A stretch of 64,000 nucleotides of DNA from Lignipirellula cremea. GTDB taxonomy: Bacteria > Planctomycetota > Planctomycetia > Pirellulales > Pirellulaceae. This document shows, one piece after another, positions 56,299 to 63,688 of this stretch. The translations under genes and the position numbers were made by a program. Position 1 is the first letter of the stretch. Each line of letters opens with the position of its first letter. The notes under the pieces are model-generated. The model made no database searches, was not told the DNA's origin, and was given only the letters and a program-made list of their open reading frames with translations. The stretch lies in contig NZ_CP036433.1 of NCBI RefSeq assembly GCF_007751035.1, forward strand, positions 2,399,001-2,463,000. Reading direction: 5' to 3'.

Positions 56299-56769
56299 TC
56301 AGCCAGAACCCGCACGCTTCAGATGCCGGAAAACGGTGCGGAGAACGTCATTTTCGTCTTCGCCGGCAGTGCCCTTTGGGAAGCATGCTTCCACGGCGGC
56401 AGCGACCAGCGTCGTCGTCATTCCGGTCAGCCCCAAGGCCGAAAGATTGTCGAGCAGAGGCCCGTAGTCCATCTTTGGATGGGGCTTCTCAACCGGTTTT
56501 GATGCGGGCGTCTTCGGCTCCGCATCCCGCTCGTAGAACAGCACGTATTCACCGTTCACGCCGATGCCGACTTCCCTTGCCTTGAGATTGTCTTCGACCT
56601 GACTGGCGTTGAAGTAAGGCCGTCCATTGGTCAATCGCAGCGGAGAATGAAACGTTCCTTTCTTCACGTGCCAATAAAACTGGCTGCGTGACATCGAAAG
56701 CAGCGAACACATTCTGCTCACCGTGATGGCGGCTTTCGGTCGGTTGTCGTTCACGATTTTTACATCCAT
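56299..56769 (-). CDS. excisionase-like helix-turn-helix protein
   Basis: 156 residues from ATG 56769 (AAGGGA upstream). The N-terminal part resembles AlpA/MerR-type wHTH: AAITVSRMCSLLSMSRSQF then RPYFNASQVEDNLKAR. The C-terminal half is a linker with lysines/prolines and a helical domain (LSALGLTGMTTTLVAAAVEA). Small HTH proteins near recombinases often act as excisionases or regulators. Encoded between the XerC-like and RuvB-like genes. Confidence 0.7.
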   Translation of the reverse strand: MDVKIVNDNRPKAAITVSRMCSLLSMSRSQFYWHVKKGTFHSPLRLTNGRPYFNASQVEDNLKAREVGIGVNGEYVLFYERDAEPKTPASKPVEKPHPKMDYGPLLDNLSALGLTGMTTTLVAAAVEACFPKGTAGEDENDVLRTVFRHLKRAGSG

Positions 56770-56813
56770 CAAACTTTTTCCCTTCAAAAACCGGACAGTG
56801 GGAGCACAAAAAA

Positions 56814-57755
56814 TCAGGCGTGCAAGCCGCCCAGATGCTCGATACCCTTCGGCGTCAATGACCGTCCCCGGTCCCCTTTGCTGATCAATCCCAGCCGAAT
56901 AAAATCCCGCTCAAACATCTCGATGGTCTGCTTGGGCAATCCGAGATGGGTGGCGATGACGTTGAGCCGCACTGGCCCCTGATGCTGCTTCAGCAGCGAC
57001 AAATAACGTTGCTCCACCGGATCGAAGCCGAGGGCGTCGAAGCCTTCAATGGCCAGCATCTCTTCAATATGGTCCGGATCGATGTTGTCGGACGCCTTGG
57101 ACGACGCCACACGCTTTGCACTATCGAGCAATCGCACGGCGAGCCGGGGAACGCCACGACTGCGGGACGCCAACTTGGCGATTGAATCGGCGTCAATTTC
57201 CCAGCCCAGCCGCTTGGCTCGCTGGCTGATGAGGGACGCCATTTCGTCGTCGCTGTAGTGCGTCAATCGCAGCAGAATCTTGAAGCGATCCCTCATGCTT
57301 TGGGTGAGGAGGTACTCGTCGGTCGTCGCACCAATGAGGGTGAACGGCGGCAAGTTCACCGGCTTGCGGTTTCCGCCGATGAAGAGTTTCCGCTCTTCCA
57401 GTGCTCGATAAAGCGACACCTGAACCGTTTCGCTCAGTTCATGAATCTCGTCGATCAGCAGAATGTGCTCGGCTTCAAGCATCATCAGCAGCCCTTGCAT
57501 CTGGCCGCTGTTGCCAATGTTTTGAGCGAGTTCCACGTGGCACTCGGTGCATAGTTCTCTCCCGATCAGTTCGGTCAGCAGCGTCTTGCCGGTTCCACCG
57601 GGGCCGCACATCAGCAGATGCGGGAACGCTTCCTTCCCGTCGTGCTTTGAACGGTCATGCCAGTAGGCGTCGAGTGCCGTGCGAAGCAGCGTCACGGCCC
57701 GACGTTGGCCGACCACGTGGTTCAGGCTGGTAATGATGGGTTCTGAATTCGTCAT
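56814..57755 (-). CDS. RuvB-like AAA+ ATPase
   Basis: 313 residues from ATG 57755 (AAGGAGAA upstream). HVVGQRRAVTLLRTAL, Walker A GPGGTGKT (51-58), Walker B LLIDEIHEL (99-107), sensor 1 FTLIGATTDE, RuvB-like RSRGVPRLAVRLL and a C-terminal winged helix (VIATHLGLPKQTIEMFERD). Overall it is the RuvB plan but too divergent to be the housekeeping Holliday-junction motor; no RuvA or RuvC is nearby. May process the element's replication or recombination intermediates. Confidence 0.85.
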   Translation of the reverse strand: MTNSEPIITSLNHVVGQRRAVTLLRTALDAYWHDRSKHDGKEAFPHLLMCGPGGTGKTLLTELIGRELCTECHVELAQNIGNSGQMQGLLMMLEAEHILLIDEIHELSETVQVSLYRALEERKLFIGGNRKPVNLPPFTLIGATTDEYLLTQSMRDRFKILLRLTHYSDDEMASLISQRAKRLGWEIDADSIAKLASRSRGVPRLAVRLLDSAKRVASSKASDNIDPDHIEEMLAIEGFDALGFDPVEQRYLSLLKQHQGPVRLNVIATHLGLPKQTIEMFERDFIRLGLISKGDRGRSLTPKGIEHLGGLHA

Positions 57756-57810
57756 CGAGTTGATTCTCCTTTCATCGAAGGGACCGGTCCGAAAGCGATT
57801 TGTCAATCCG

Positions 57811-58038
57811 TCAGAGATTCCAAATGCGGTGCAGTTGGCGATCTTGTATCCGCTTCGCCCTTGATTCCCAATGCGGTTCACAAATCGCTTTGCACCTGGC
57901 GATGACTCGCTGGGCTTTTTCCCGCTTCCCGGCGTCTTCAAATTCGAAGATGTTCAGCCGCAGGCGTCGGAGCAGTCGCTCGTATTTGTAGTGCCGCTGG
58001 TTGTCTCGGATCGCTTGCTTCAAGTTGCGTTTAGCCAT
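57811..58038 (-). CDS. small basic protein, unknown function
   Basis: 75 residues from ATG 58038. Very basic and helical (KYERLLRRLRLNIFEFEDAG, KAQRVIARCKAICEP). Possible nucleic-acid binder; no family recognised. Motif copy 58090-58097 is 51 bases upstream. Confidence 0.6.
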   Translation of the reverse strand: MAKRNLKQAIRDNQRHYKYERLLRRLRLNIFEFEDAGKREKAQRVIARCKAICEPHWESRAKRIQDRQLHRIWNL

Positions 58039-58110
58039 CGACTCGCTCCGCAGGGAAGGCAACTGAGTAGTGCTGTTTCTATTGATTGACGGTCCGTTTC
58101 CCGCCCCACA

Positions 58111-58139
58111 AGCGACACCGGATCGTCGCCGGTGTCGCT
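58111..58139. terminator. strong hairpin after an accessory gene
   Basis: AGCGACACCGG (58111-58121) pairs perfectly with CCGGTGTCGCT (58129-58139), loop of 7. It follows the stop of 58153-58767 on the minus strand. No T-run follows, so it may be an mRNA-stabilising 3' hairpin instead of a terminator. Confidence 0.45.
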
Positions 58140-58152
58140 CGCCATCGTTCTG

Positions 58153-58767
58153 CTATTCGTCTGCGGTCCAATTGAAGCCGAGTGCGGCAAAGGCCCGCTC
58201 AAGTGCTTCCTCGGACGGGTAACCGCCCTGATCGTCCCGGCTTTCGACTTCGCCGCATTCGTGGTTCGACAGCCACGAATAAACTTCGTACTCCCAATCG
58301 TGAGGCAGATCGAAGTCGTCTCGAATTCGCCAAGCCGCATCGACAATGTTTTCAATGGTCGCTTCGTATTCCCGGTTGCTATACTCGTCCTCATCGAGGA
58401 TCGGGTAGTCGGCGAGCGACTCCATCAGTCCGTGGAAGGTCCGAAACGCTTCGGTGATCTGGCCGCTTTTGAAGACTCGCAGCGAAAAGCCGTCGATGTG
58501 GCCGACAAGGAAATGACTGTGCGACTCTTCCACCACGTCGGGATCGTCGCCTTCGGTGAACGGTTCAAGGGCTTGCTGAATCTGCTCGGCGTTGGACTGA
58601 TCGAGCAGCCCGCTATCCCGGTGATGCGTATAGTGGATCATCCAATCGTCGGGCGATTCGAGTTCGCTCTCTTGCCACCAGACGAAGCAATCGAAGCGTC
58701 GCCAGTTGCCAGCGGCTTCCTTCGCCGCTTCCGCCAATTCCAGATTGCCGAGTTCGGTCGTCGTCAT
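58153..58767 (-). CDS. accessory protein, unknown function
   Basis: 204 residues from ATG 58767 (CGGAGAAC upstream). Acidic, with FVWWQESELESPDDWMIHY and HSHFLVGHIDGFSLRVF; resembles large-plasmid hypothetical proteins but not recognised. The last codons (FNWTADE) are encoded by a copy of the TTGGACCG motif (58164-58171), the only copy inside a gene. Own leader with a motif copy 49 bases upstream. Confidence 0.7.
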   Translation of the reverse strand: MTTTELGNLELAEAAKEAAGNWRRFDCFVWWQESELESPDDWMIHYTHHRDSGLLDQSNAEQIQQALEPFTEGDDPDVVEESHSHFLVGHIDGFSLRVFKSGQITEAFRTFHGLMESLADYPILDEDEYSNREYEATIENIVDAAWRIRDDFDLPHDWEYEVYSWLSNHECGEVESRDDQGGYPSEEALERAFAALGFNWTADE

Positions 58768-58841
58768 TTTTCGTTCTCCGTGTTGAGGTTGAGTAACCGT
58801 GTCGGAGAACTGTTGGCGGTCCAATCTTGCACAAAAGAAAA

Positions 58842-58866
58842 GGCCAGCGATGTTCAATCGCTGGCC
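58842..58866 (-). terminator. Rho-independent terminator after the ArdC gene
   Basis: GGCCAGCGA (58842-58850) pairs with TCGCTGGCC (58858-58866), loop 7; on the minus strand TTTTCTTTTG follows. It ends the ArdC unit, and the next motif leader (58817-58824) starts 8 bases beyond the T-run, which supports a new promoter there. Confidence 0.85.
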
Positions 58867-58884
58867 CTTCAATAATTGATCTTC

Positions 58885-59787
58885 TTACGCCGAAGCCGGT
58901 TCGGTTTGGCGGCTGAAACTCAGCACGAAATCGGCGGCTTTACTGGCGGCGGCGGACGCTTTGAAAATGAAGCGTGAATCGTCCTGAAGACTTTTTAGCC
59001 AGGAAGCAAGATATGCTTGCGTATTGCTCAGATCATCGCTTTGCGGGATCGCCAGTTCCGAGCACATGAACGCCGCCGCCATTTCCGCACGCAATTCGCC
59101 CTCGGCGTAATTCCCCTTCCAAGTGCAACGGCTTTCCGACCAGTGCGTCAATTCATGCAGCACGGTCGAATAGAATTCCTTCTCCTTCTCAAACCGTTGC
59201 TTCGGAACCATCTGGATATGGTCGGTGGCGGGACAATAAAAGCACCGATTGCCGCCGAACCGGATATCGGCTTCCGTCGCTGCGATGGCGTCTTCCGCAG
59301 GAGCGAAATCGACGAACTCATCGTTCTGCGTTTCCGGTTCGACATCGATCAAATGCCGAAGCCGTTTAGGCAACTCGACTTGTTCCGCCGAGAAAACCGT
59401 GTACTGCTTGAGCATGGCGAACTGCACTTCGACTTCTTCGCCGGTTGCCGGATCTTCCTTCGTCTTTTTGATGGGAGCGTAATAGATAATTCCGCAGCCC
59501 CATTCGCCCGGCTTCACATGGCTCGGTCGCCGCATGACCGTTGCCCCAAGGTCACGCCATTGGTTGAAGGTGGCGTACCATTTGTTGGTGAAGCCATGAT
59601 CTTGGCGATGAAGTTCGAGCAGCAGCGGATTGATGCCCCTATATTTTTTGCTGCTAACGACGTTCGCCGGTGCTCCGCAATTCGGCGACGTACTCCACGG
59701 CTTTCGCCACGGGATCGTGCCTTGCTTGAGCGAATCGATGATCTTGAGGGTGATCTCTTCCTGAATCTGTTTGGCGGACTTTGCCAT
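58885..59787 (-). CDS. ArdC-family antirestriction protein
   Basis: 300 residues, ATG 59787, CGGAGAAC leader. N-terminal ssDNA-binding-like part (IPWRKPWSTSPNCGAP, YRGINPLLLEL) and a C-terminal zincin-like metallopeptidase domain with VLHELTHWSES (H211-E212-x-x-H215). This is the ArdC/DUF1738 plan found on conjugative plasmids and ICEs, protecting incoming DNA from restriction. A motif copy lies 44 bases upstream (59832-59839), and a terminator follows. Confidence 0.92.
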   Translation of the reverse strand: MAKSAKQIQEEITLKIIDSLKQGTIPWRKPWSTSPNCGAPANVVSSKKYRGINPLLLELHRQDHGFTNKWYATFNQWRDLGATVMRRPSHVKPGEWGCGIIYYAPIKKTKEDPATGEEVEVQFAMLKQYTVFSAEQVELPKRLRHLIDVEPETQNDEFVDFAPAEDAIAATEADIRFGGNRCFYCPATDHIQMVPKQRFEKEKEFYSTVLHELTHWSESRCTWKGNYAEGELRAEMAAAFMCSELAIPQSDDLSNTQAYLASWLKSLQDDSRFIFKASAAASKAADFVLSFSRQTEPASA

Positions 59788-59878
59788 TGTCGTTCTCCGA
59801 GTGAGAGTTGGTTGGTGACAATGGCTGTTGTGGGTCCAACTCTGCTGTTACAACTTTGCAACTGGCGAACAAACGAAG

Positions 59879-59914
59879 AAAGGGATGGACGCCAATCGAG
59901 GCGACCATCCCTTT
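59879..59914. terminator. possible bidirectional terminator
   Basis: AAAGGGATGG-A-CGCC (59879-59893) pairs with GGCG-A-CCATCCCTTT (59900-59914) apart from the A-A mismatch, loop of 6. A weak T-rich stretch follows on either strand. It insulates the ArdC leader from the region to the right. Confidence 0.55.
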
Positions 59915-60278
59915 CGTTGTTAGTTTTTCGATAAGGCAATGGCGAGTACTTCGCCCTGAAACGGACCGGTTTCAAAATGTGATTGAGGTTGGCGATGATC
60001 GCCAATCTTGGTCGCAACAGACGACGGGCTACTGGCAAAGTCGCAACTCTTTCTGGAAAGCAGTGGTATCCTGCAGTGAGAATCGTTTGAATTGCGGCGG
60101 ACCTTGCTGGCGACCGTCCTGCAATTGAGCATCACGGCGATGAATTGGGTAGGCCATGATTCGGCCTGCTTCGAAGGCCATTACCTTGGCTTTTCCGGCT
60201 GCAAAATGTACAATGACGGCTCACTCGGATAATTAAATGAAGGGCAGCCCGCTCAACTCGGGAGGCTCGTCAGTGAAT

Positions 60279-60324
60279 AAGCCGACATGGCCGTACCCGC
60301 ACGGGTATCCATGTCGGCTTTTTT
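60279..60324 (+). terminator. Rho-independent terminator upstream of the histidine kinase
   Basis: AAGCCGACATGG with TACCCG (60279-60299) pairs with CGGGTA and CCATGTCGGCTT (60302-60320), followed by TTTTTT. This lies inside the longest possible frame of the histidine kinase (ATG 60287), so the true start of that gene is probably downstream, near 60395. Confidence 0.75.
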
Positions 60325-60394
60325 CGTTCGACGCAATAGGTTTACCGCATTGGCGGATGACGGAGCGGTGACGGACAAGGACAGTGAGAACAGA

Positions 60395-62503
60395 ATGCCA
60401 GACCCCAAACCTGAGGATGCCTTGTTTTTCCGACCGGAGTGGAGTCGTGCCACCTTCGCCAACATCGGCGATGCGGTGATCACCACGGACGCCGAAGGGC
60501 GGGTCACGTTCCTGAACTCGGTCGCTCAATCCTTGACGGGCTGGACGCAGGATGAGGCAACGGGCGTTTCCGTGGAGACGGTATTCAAAATCGTCCATCC
60601 AGAGACTCGAATGATCATCGAGAGTCCCACCATTCGAGCCTTGAGGGAGGGCGTGAATGTCGGGCTGACGAATCGCACGCTGCTCATCGCCAAGGATGGC
60701 AAAGAACTGCCCATTGGCCCGATTGACGACAGTGCCGTTCCTCTGCGGAATGATAAGGGCGAACTGGCCGGTGTCGTGCTGGTGTTTAGAGACATCACCG
60801 AACTCTGCCGCCAAGAGCGAGCGGTGCAAGTCGCTCTCGCCTACGCCGACAAAATCATTTCGACCTTGCGAGAACCGTTCGTCGTCCTCGATATGAACCT
60901 GCGGGTCAAGTCGGCCAACCGCTCCTTTTATCAGAACTTCCACGTTGAAAAGGAGGAAACGGAAGGCCGCTTCATCTACGACTTGGGCAACGGCCAATGG
61001 AACATTCCTCGACTGCGGACGCTATTGGATGAAGTCCTATCCAACCACCATCCCGTCCACGACTTCGACGTGGAACACGACTTCCCGGCGATTGGCAAGA
61101 AGATGATGCTGCTCAATGCCCAACACTTCGAGTCGGTGGACGGACAATCGGACCTGATCCTGCTCGCCATCGAGGACATCACCGACCGCAAACAGACCGA
61201 AGCGGCATTGCGACAGACCGAACAACACCAACGATTTATTCTGGACTCAATACCCCAAAAACTCGTTACCACCAAGCCGGACGGTAGCGTGGACTATTTC
61301 AACCCGCAGTGGATGGAATACACCGGGCTGACGTTCGAGGAACTTAAAGATTGGGGCTGGAAGCAGTCCATCCACCCCGACGACGCAGACGGACACATTC
61401 GAGGATGGCTACACGCCGTCGAGACTGGCGAAGTGTACGAACACGAAAGCCGCTTCCGACGTGCCGATGGTGAATATCGCTGGCACGTCAGCCGTGGCGT
61501 GCCGATGCGGAACGAGGCGGACCAGATTGTCATGTGGGTGGGAGCCAACACCGACATCCATGACATCAAGCTGATCGAACTGGCAATGATGGATTCAGAA
61601 ATTCGCTATCGGCGGCTGTTCGAGACGGCCAAAGACGGCATCCTGCTCCTCGACACTGAAAGTGGCAGAATCACGGATGCAAACCCGTTTATGAGCGAAC
61701 TGCTGGGATACTCGCACGAACATTTTTTGGGCAAGGAACTGTGGGAGATCGGGCTGTTCAGTGACAAAGCGGCCAACGAAGCCGCTGTGCGAACTCTCCA
61801 AGGCAAGGGATACATTCGTTATGAACACCTGCCGCTGGAAACCAGTAGTGGGCTACGGGTCGAAGTTGAGGTCGTCGCCAACGCCTATCGAGAAGACCAC
61901 CACCAAGTCATCCAGTGCAACATTCGGGACATCACCGAACGCAGTCGTATGGAGCAGCAATCGTTGCAGCAGGCAGCGGCGTTATCCGACTTGCACCGCC
62001 GCAAAGATGAGTTCTTGGCGATGCTCAGTCACGAACTCCGCAATCCACTGGCCCCGATCACCAATGCGGTGCAACTCCTGCAACTCCAGGAAAAAGACGA
62101 AACCAAACTCCAGCGTCAAGCTCGCACGATCATTGAACGACAGGTGGGCCAACTGACCCGATTGATTGACGATCTGTTGGAAGTCACTCGTATCACCACA
62201 GGTAAAATTCATCTTCAAAAAGAACGAATCGGACTGAATGGCATCGTGGAACGGGCTGTGGAGACGACCCGCCCATTGATGGATCAACACAGGCATGAAC
62301 TCACGGTGTCGCTATCGCCGCAACCCATCTGGCTCCACGCCGACGCATCCCGACTGGAACAGGTGGTTGTCAACTTGCTTACAAATGCCGCCAAGTACAC
62401 TACGGATGGTGGACGCATCTCCCTCGCCGTGCAGCAGGATGGCGATGAGGCGGTGCTGCGGGTACAGGATTCGGGCGTCGGCATTGCCCCCTCACCTCTT
62501 TGA
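60395..62503 (+). CDS. PAS-rich sensor histidine kinase, N-terminal part of a split gene
   Basis: About 702 residues from ATG 60395 (ATG 60287 is inside a terminator). At least four PAS/PAC domains (IGDAVITTDAEGRVTFLN; FVVLDMNLRVKSANRSF; VTTKPDGSVDYFNPQWMEY; GILLLDTESGRITDANPF), then HisKA with EFLAMLSHELRNPLAP (phospho-His) and the N-box VVNLLTNAAKYTTDGG of HATPase_c. It stops right after the G1 box DSGVGIA at 62503. The missing G2 box and receivers continue in another frame from 62487, so the gene is broken by a frameshift at a run of five C (62486-62492 region). No membrane segment: cytoplasmic sensor. Confidence 0.85.
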   Translation: MPDPKPEDALFFRPEWSRATFANIGDAVITTDAEGRVTFLNSVAQSLTGWTQDEATGVSVETVFKIVHPETRMIIESPTIRALREGVNVGLTNRTLLIAKDGKELPIGPIDDSAVPLRNDKGELAGVVLVFRDITELCRQERAVQVALAYADKIISTLREPFVVLDMNLRVKSANRSFYQNFHVEKEETEGRFIYDLGNGQWNIPRLRTLLDEVLSNHHPVHDFDVEHDFPAIGKKMMLLNAQHFESVDGQSDLILLAIEDITDRKQTEAALRQTEQHQRFILDSIPQKLVTTKPDGSVDYFNPQWMEYTGLTFEELKDWGWKQSIHPDDADGHIRGWLHAVETGEVYEHESRFRRADGEYRWHVSRGVPMRNEADQIVMWVGANTDIHDIKLIELAMMDSEIRYRRLFETAKDGILLLDTESGRITDANPFMSELLGYSHEHFLGKELWEIGLFSDKAANEAAVRTLQGKGYIRYEHLPLETSSGLRVEVEVVANAYREDHHQVIQCNIRDITERSRMEQQSLQQAAALSDLHRRKDEFLAMLSHELRNPLAPITNAVQLLQLQEKDETKLQRQARTIIERQVGQLTRLIDDLLEVTRITTGKIHLQKERIGLNGIVERAVETTRPLMDQHRHELTVSLSPQPIWLHADASRLEQVVVNLLTNAAKYTTDGGRISLAVQQDGDEAVLRVQDSGVGIAPSPL

Positions 62504-63515
62504 TCTTTTCACGCAGGCAGAACGATCCCTGGATCGCTCGGAAGGCGGCTTGGGCATCGGCCTTTGCTTGGTGCAAAGGCTGGTCGAAATGCACGGCGGG
62601 CGAGTGGATGTTTCAAGCGAGTTAGGTCAGGGCAGCGAGTTTGTCGTGCGTCTTCCCGTAATGATGACGCCGACCACTCAGCCCCTATCGTTACCTGAAG
62701 TTACCGCCGAACCAACTCGTCAATCGTTGCGAGTGCTGGTGGTGGATGACAATGTGGATGCGGCTCAGACATTAGGGCTGCTGCTGGAAGCGTCGGTGCA
62801 TGATGTTCGGACGGCTTACGATGGCCTCAGTGCGGTGAAAACCGCTGTCGATTTTCGACCGAATGTCGTGCTATTGGACATTGGATTGCCGGGCCTCGAC
62901 GGATTTGAGGTAGCGAAGCGTTTGCGGAAAGACTCTTCTCTCGATGGCGTCGTGCTGGTCGCCATGACTGGCTACGGGCAGGCAACGGATAAACTGCGTT
63001 CGCAGGACGCCGGGTTTAATCACCATTTGGTCAAACCCGCCGACTTCGGCAAGGTGCAAGAAATCTTAGAGACCTTTTCGGCAAAGGCAGCACCTGCCGC
63101 ATTGTCGCCATCCTTGGAACAATCAAATCCAACCGGAGCTTCATTTCGAGTGCTGGTTGTGGATGATATGAGGGATGCGACTCACATGCTCCGAACGCTG
63201 TTGAATCGGGCTGGGCATGATGTTCGGACTGCTGCTGACGGCCCAACTGCATTGGCGGCGGCCCTCGAATACCGACCTGACATTGTGATATCAGACATCA
63301 GTTTACCGGGAATGAGTGGTCTTGAGTTAGCAAAGCAAATTCGCCAGCAGTCCACGCTCAAGGACATCGTATTGGTCGCCCTGACTGGCCACGGGGAAGA
63401 AGCAGACCGTCAGCGTTCGTTTGACGCAGGATTCAATCATCATTTGGTAAAGCCCGCTGACATCAGGCTCGTGCAGGAAATTCTGAAGACCGTCTCGGCG
63501 AGGGCGACTAAATGA
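62487..63515 (+). CDS. C-terminal part of the split histidine kinase: ATPase end plus two receiver domains
   Basis: In frame with TTG 62484/CCC 62487, the sequence continues the kinase: PHLFDLFTQAERS, GGLGIGLCLVQRLVEMHGG (G2 box) and GSEFVVRLP. Two tandem REC domains follow: first VLVVDDNVDAAQTLGLLLE with LLDIGLPGLDGFEV, second VLVVDDMRDATHMLRTLLN with VISDISLPGMSGLEL; both have the phospho-Asp and the Lys in HHLVKPAD. Without a frameshift correction this part lacks a start codon of its own with a ribosome binding site. The intact protein would be a hybrid kinase; the two receivers look recently duplicated. Confidence 0.75.
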   Translation, partial: PPHLFDLFTQAERSLDRSEGGLGIGLCLVQRLVEMHGGRVDVSSELGQGSEFVVRLPVMMTPTTQPLSLPEVTAEPTRQSLRVLVVDDNVDAAQTLGLLLEASVHDVRTAYDGLSAVKTAVDFRPNVVLLDIGLPGLDGFEVAKRLRKDSSLDGVVLVAMTGYGQATDKLRSQDAGFNHHLVKPADFGKVQEILETFSAKAAPAALSPSLEQSNPTGASFRVLVVDDMRDATHMLRTLLNRAGHDVRTAADGPTALAAALEYRPDIVISDISLPGMSGLELAKQIRQQSTLKDIVLVALTGHGEEADRQRSFDAGFNHHLVKPADIRLVQEILKTVSARATK

Positions 63516-63688
63516 AGTCCCTCCGGGTACTTATCGTAGATGACAACCGAGACGGTGCGGACTCCTTGGGTTTGCTCGTCGAAGAACTCGGCCACAATAC
63601 GCATGTGACCTACGGCGGGAGGCAGGCACACTGTTCATCGGCCCGCTGGTCAGCGAACACGAACCGAAAGGGCAACGCCTCGGCGTGA
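63512..63688 (+). pseudogene. truncated response regulator
   Basis: ATG 63512 overlaps the previous stop (ATGA). It encodes the start of a receiver domain (LRVLIVDDNRDGADSLGLLV then ELGHNTHVTYGG), but the similarity stops near 63618 before the phospho-Asp, and the frame then runs out-of-frame through a nitric oxide reductase fragment to a TGA at 63686. Intact receivers have about 120 residues; only about 35 remain. Confidence 0.75.

Larger units (their letters stand above)
52441..59839 (-). repeat. thirteen copies of a TYGGACCG leader motif between accessory genes
   Basis: The motif (forward CGGTCCRA) is at 52441-52448, 52800-52807, 53144-53151, 53656-53663, 54129-54136, 54840-54847, 55213-55220, 56251-56258, 57785-57792, 58090-58097 (last base differs), 58164-58171, 58817-58824 and 59832-59839 (GGGTCCAA). 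All are on the minus strand, the direction of the genes. Eight lie 41-51 bases before a start codon or close to that (46, 45, 41, 42, 44, 51, 49, 44; another 29, another 97). Several begin 0-6 bases after a stop codon. The leaders often share CCAAC after the motif, a GTCAYC/CAACC stretch and GGAGA before the start. Function unknown; a shared promoter, operator or cassette junction are candidates. Confidence 0.75.
59788..60394. other. divergent intergenic region with two hairpins
   Basis: About 600 bases without a supported gene, between the ArdC gene and the histidine kinase. It contains the ArdC leader with its motif copy, the hairpin at 59879-59914 and the plus-strand terminator at 60279-60324. 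A degenerate ACGGACCGG occurs on the plus strand near 59961. Confidence 0.5.

Noticed and set aside
52441-59839. The repeated TYGGACCG motif as integron attC sites
   Set aside because: The copies lack the paired inverted core sites (RYYYAAC/GTTRRRY) and the variable palindrome of attC, and the recombinase at 55221 does not show an integron-integrase-specific insertion that I can see.
52441-59839. The repeated motif as a fixed-spacing housekeeping promoter (TTGGAC as -35)
   Set aside because: No AT-rich -10 sequence occurs at a constant 16-18 bases from it, so a sigma-70 promoter cannot be claimed from sequence; another sigma factor or regulator remains possible.
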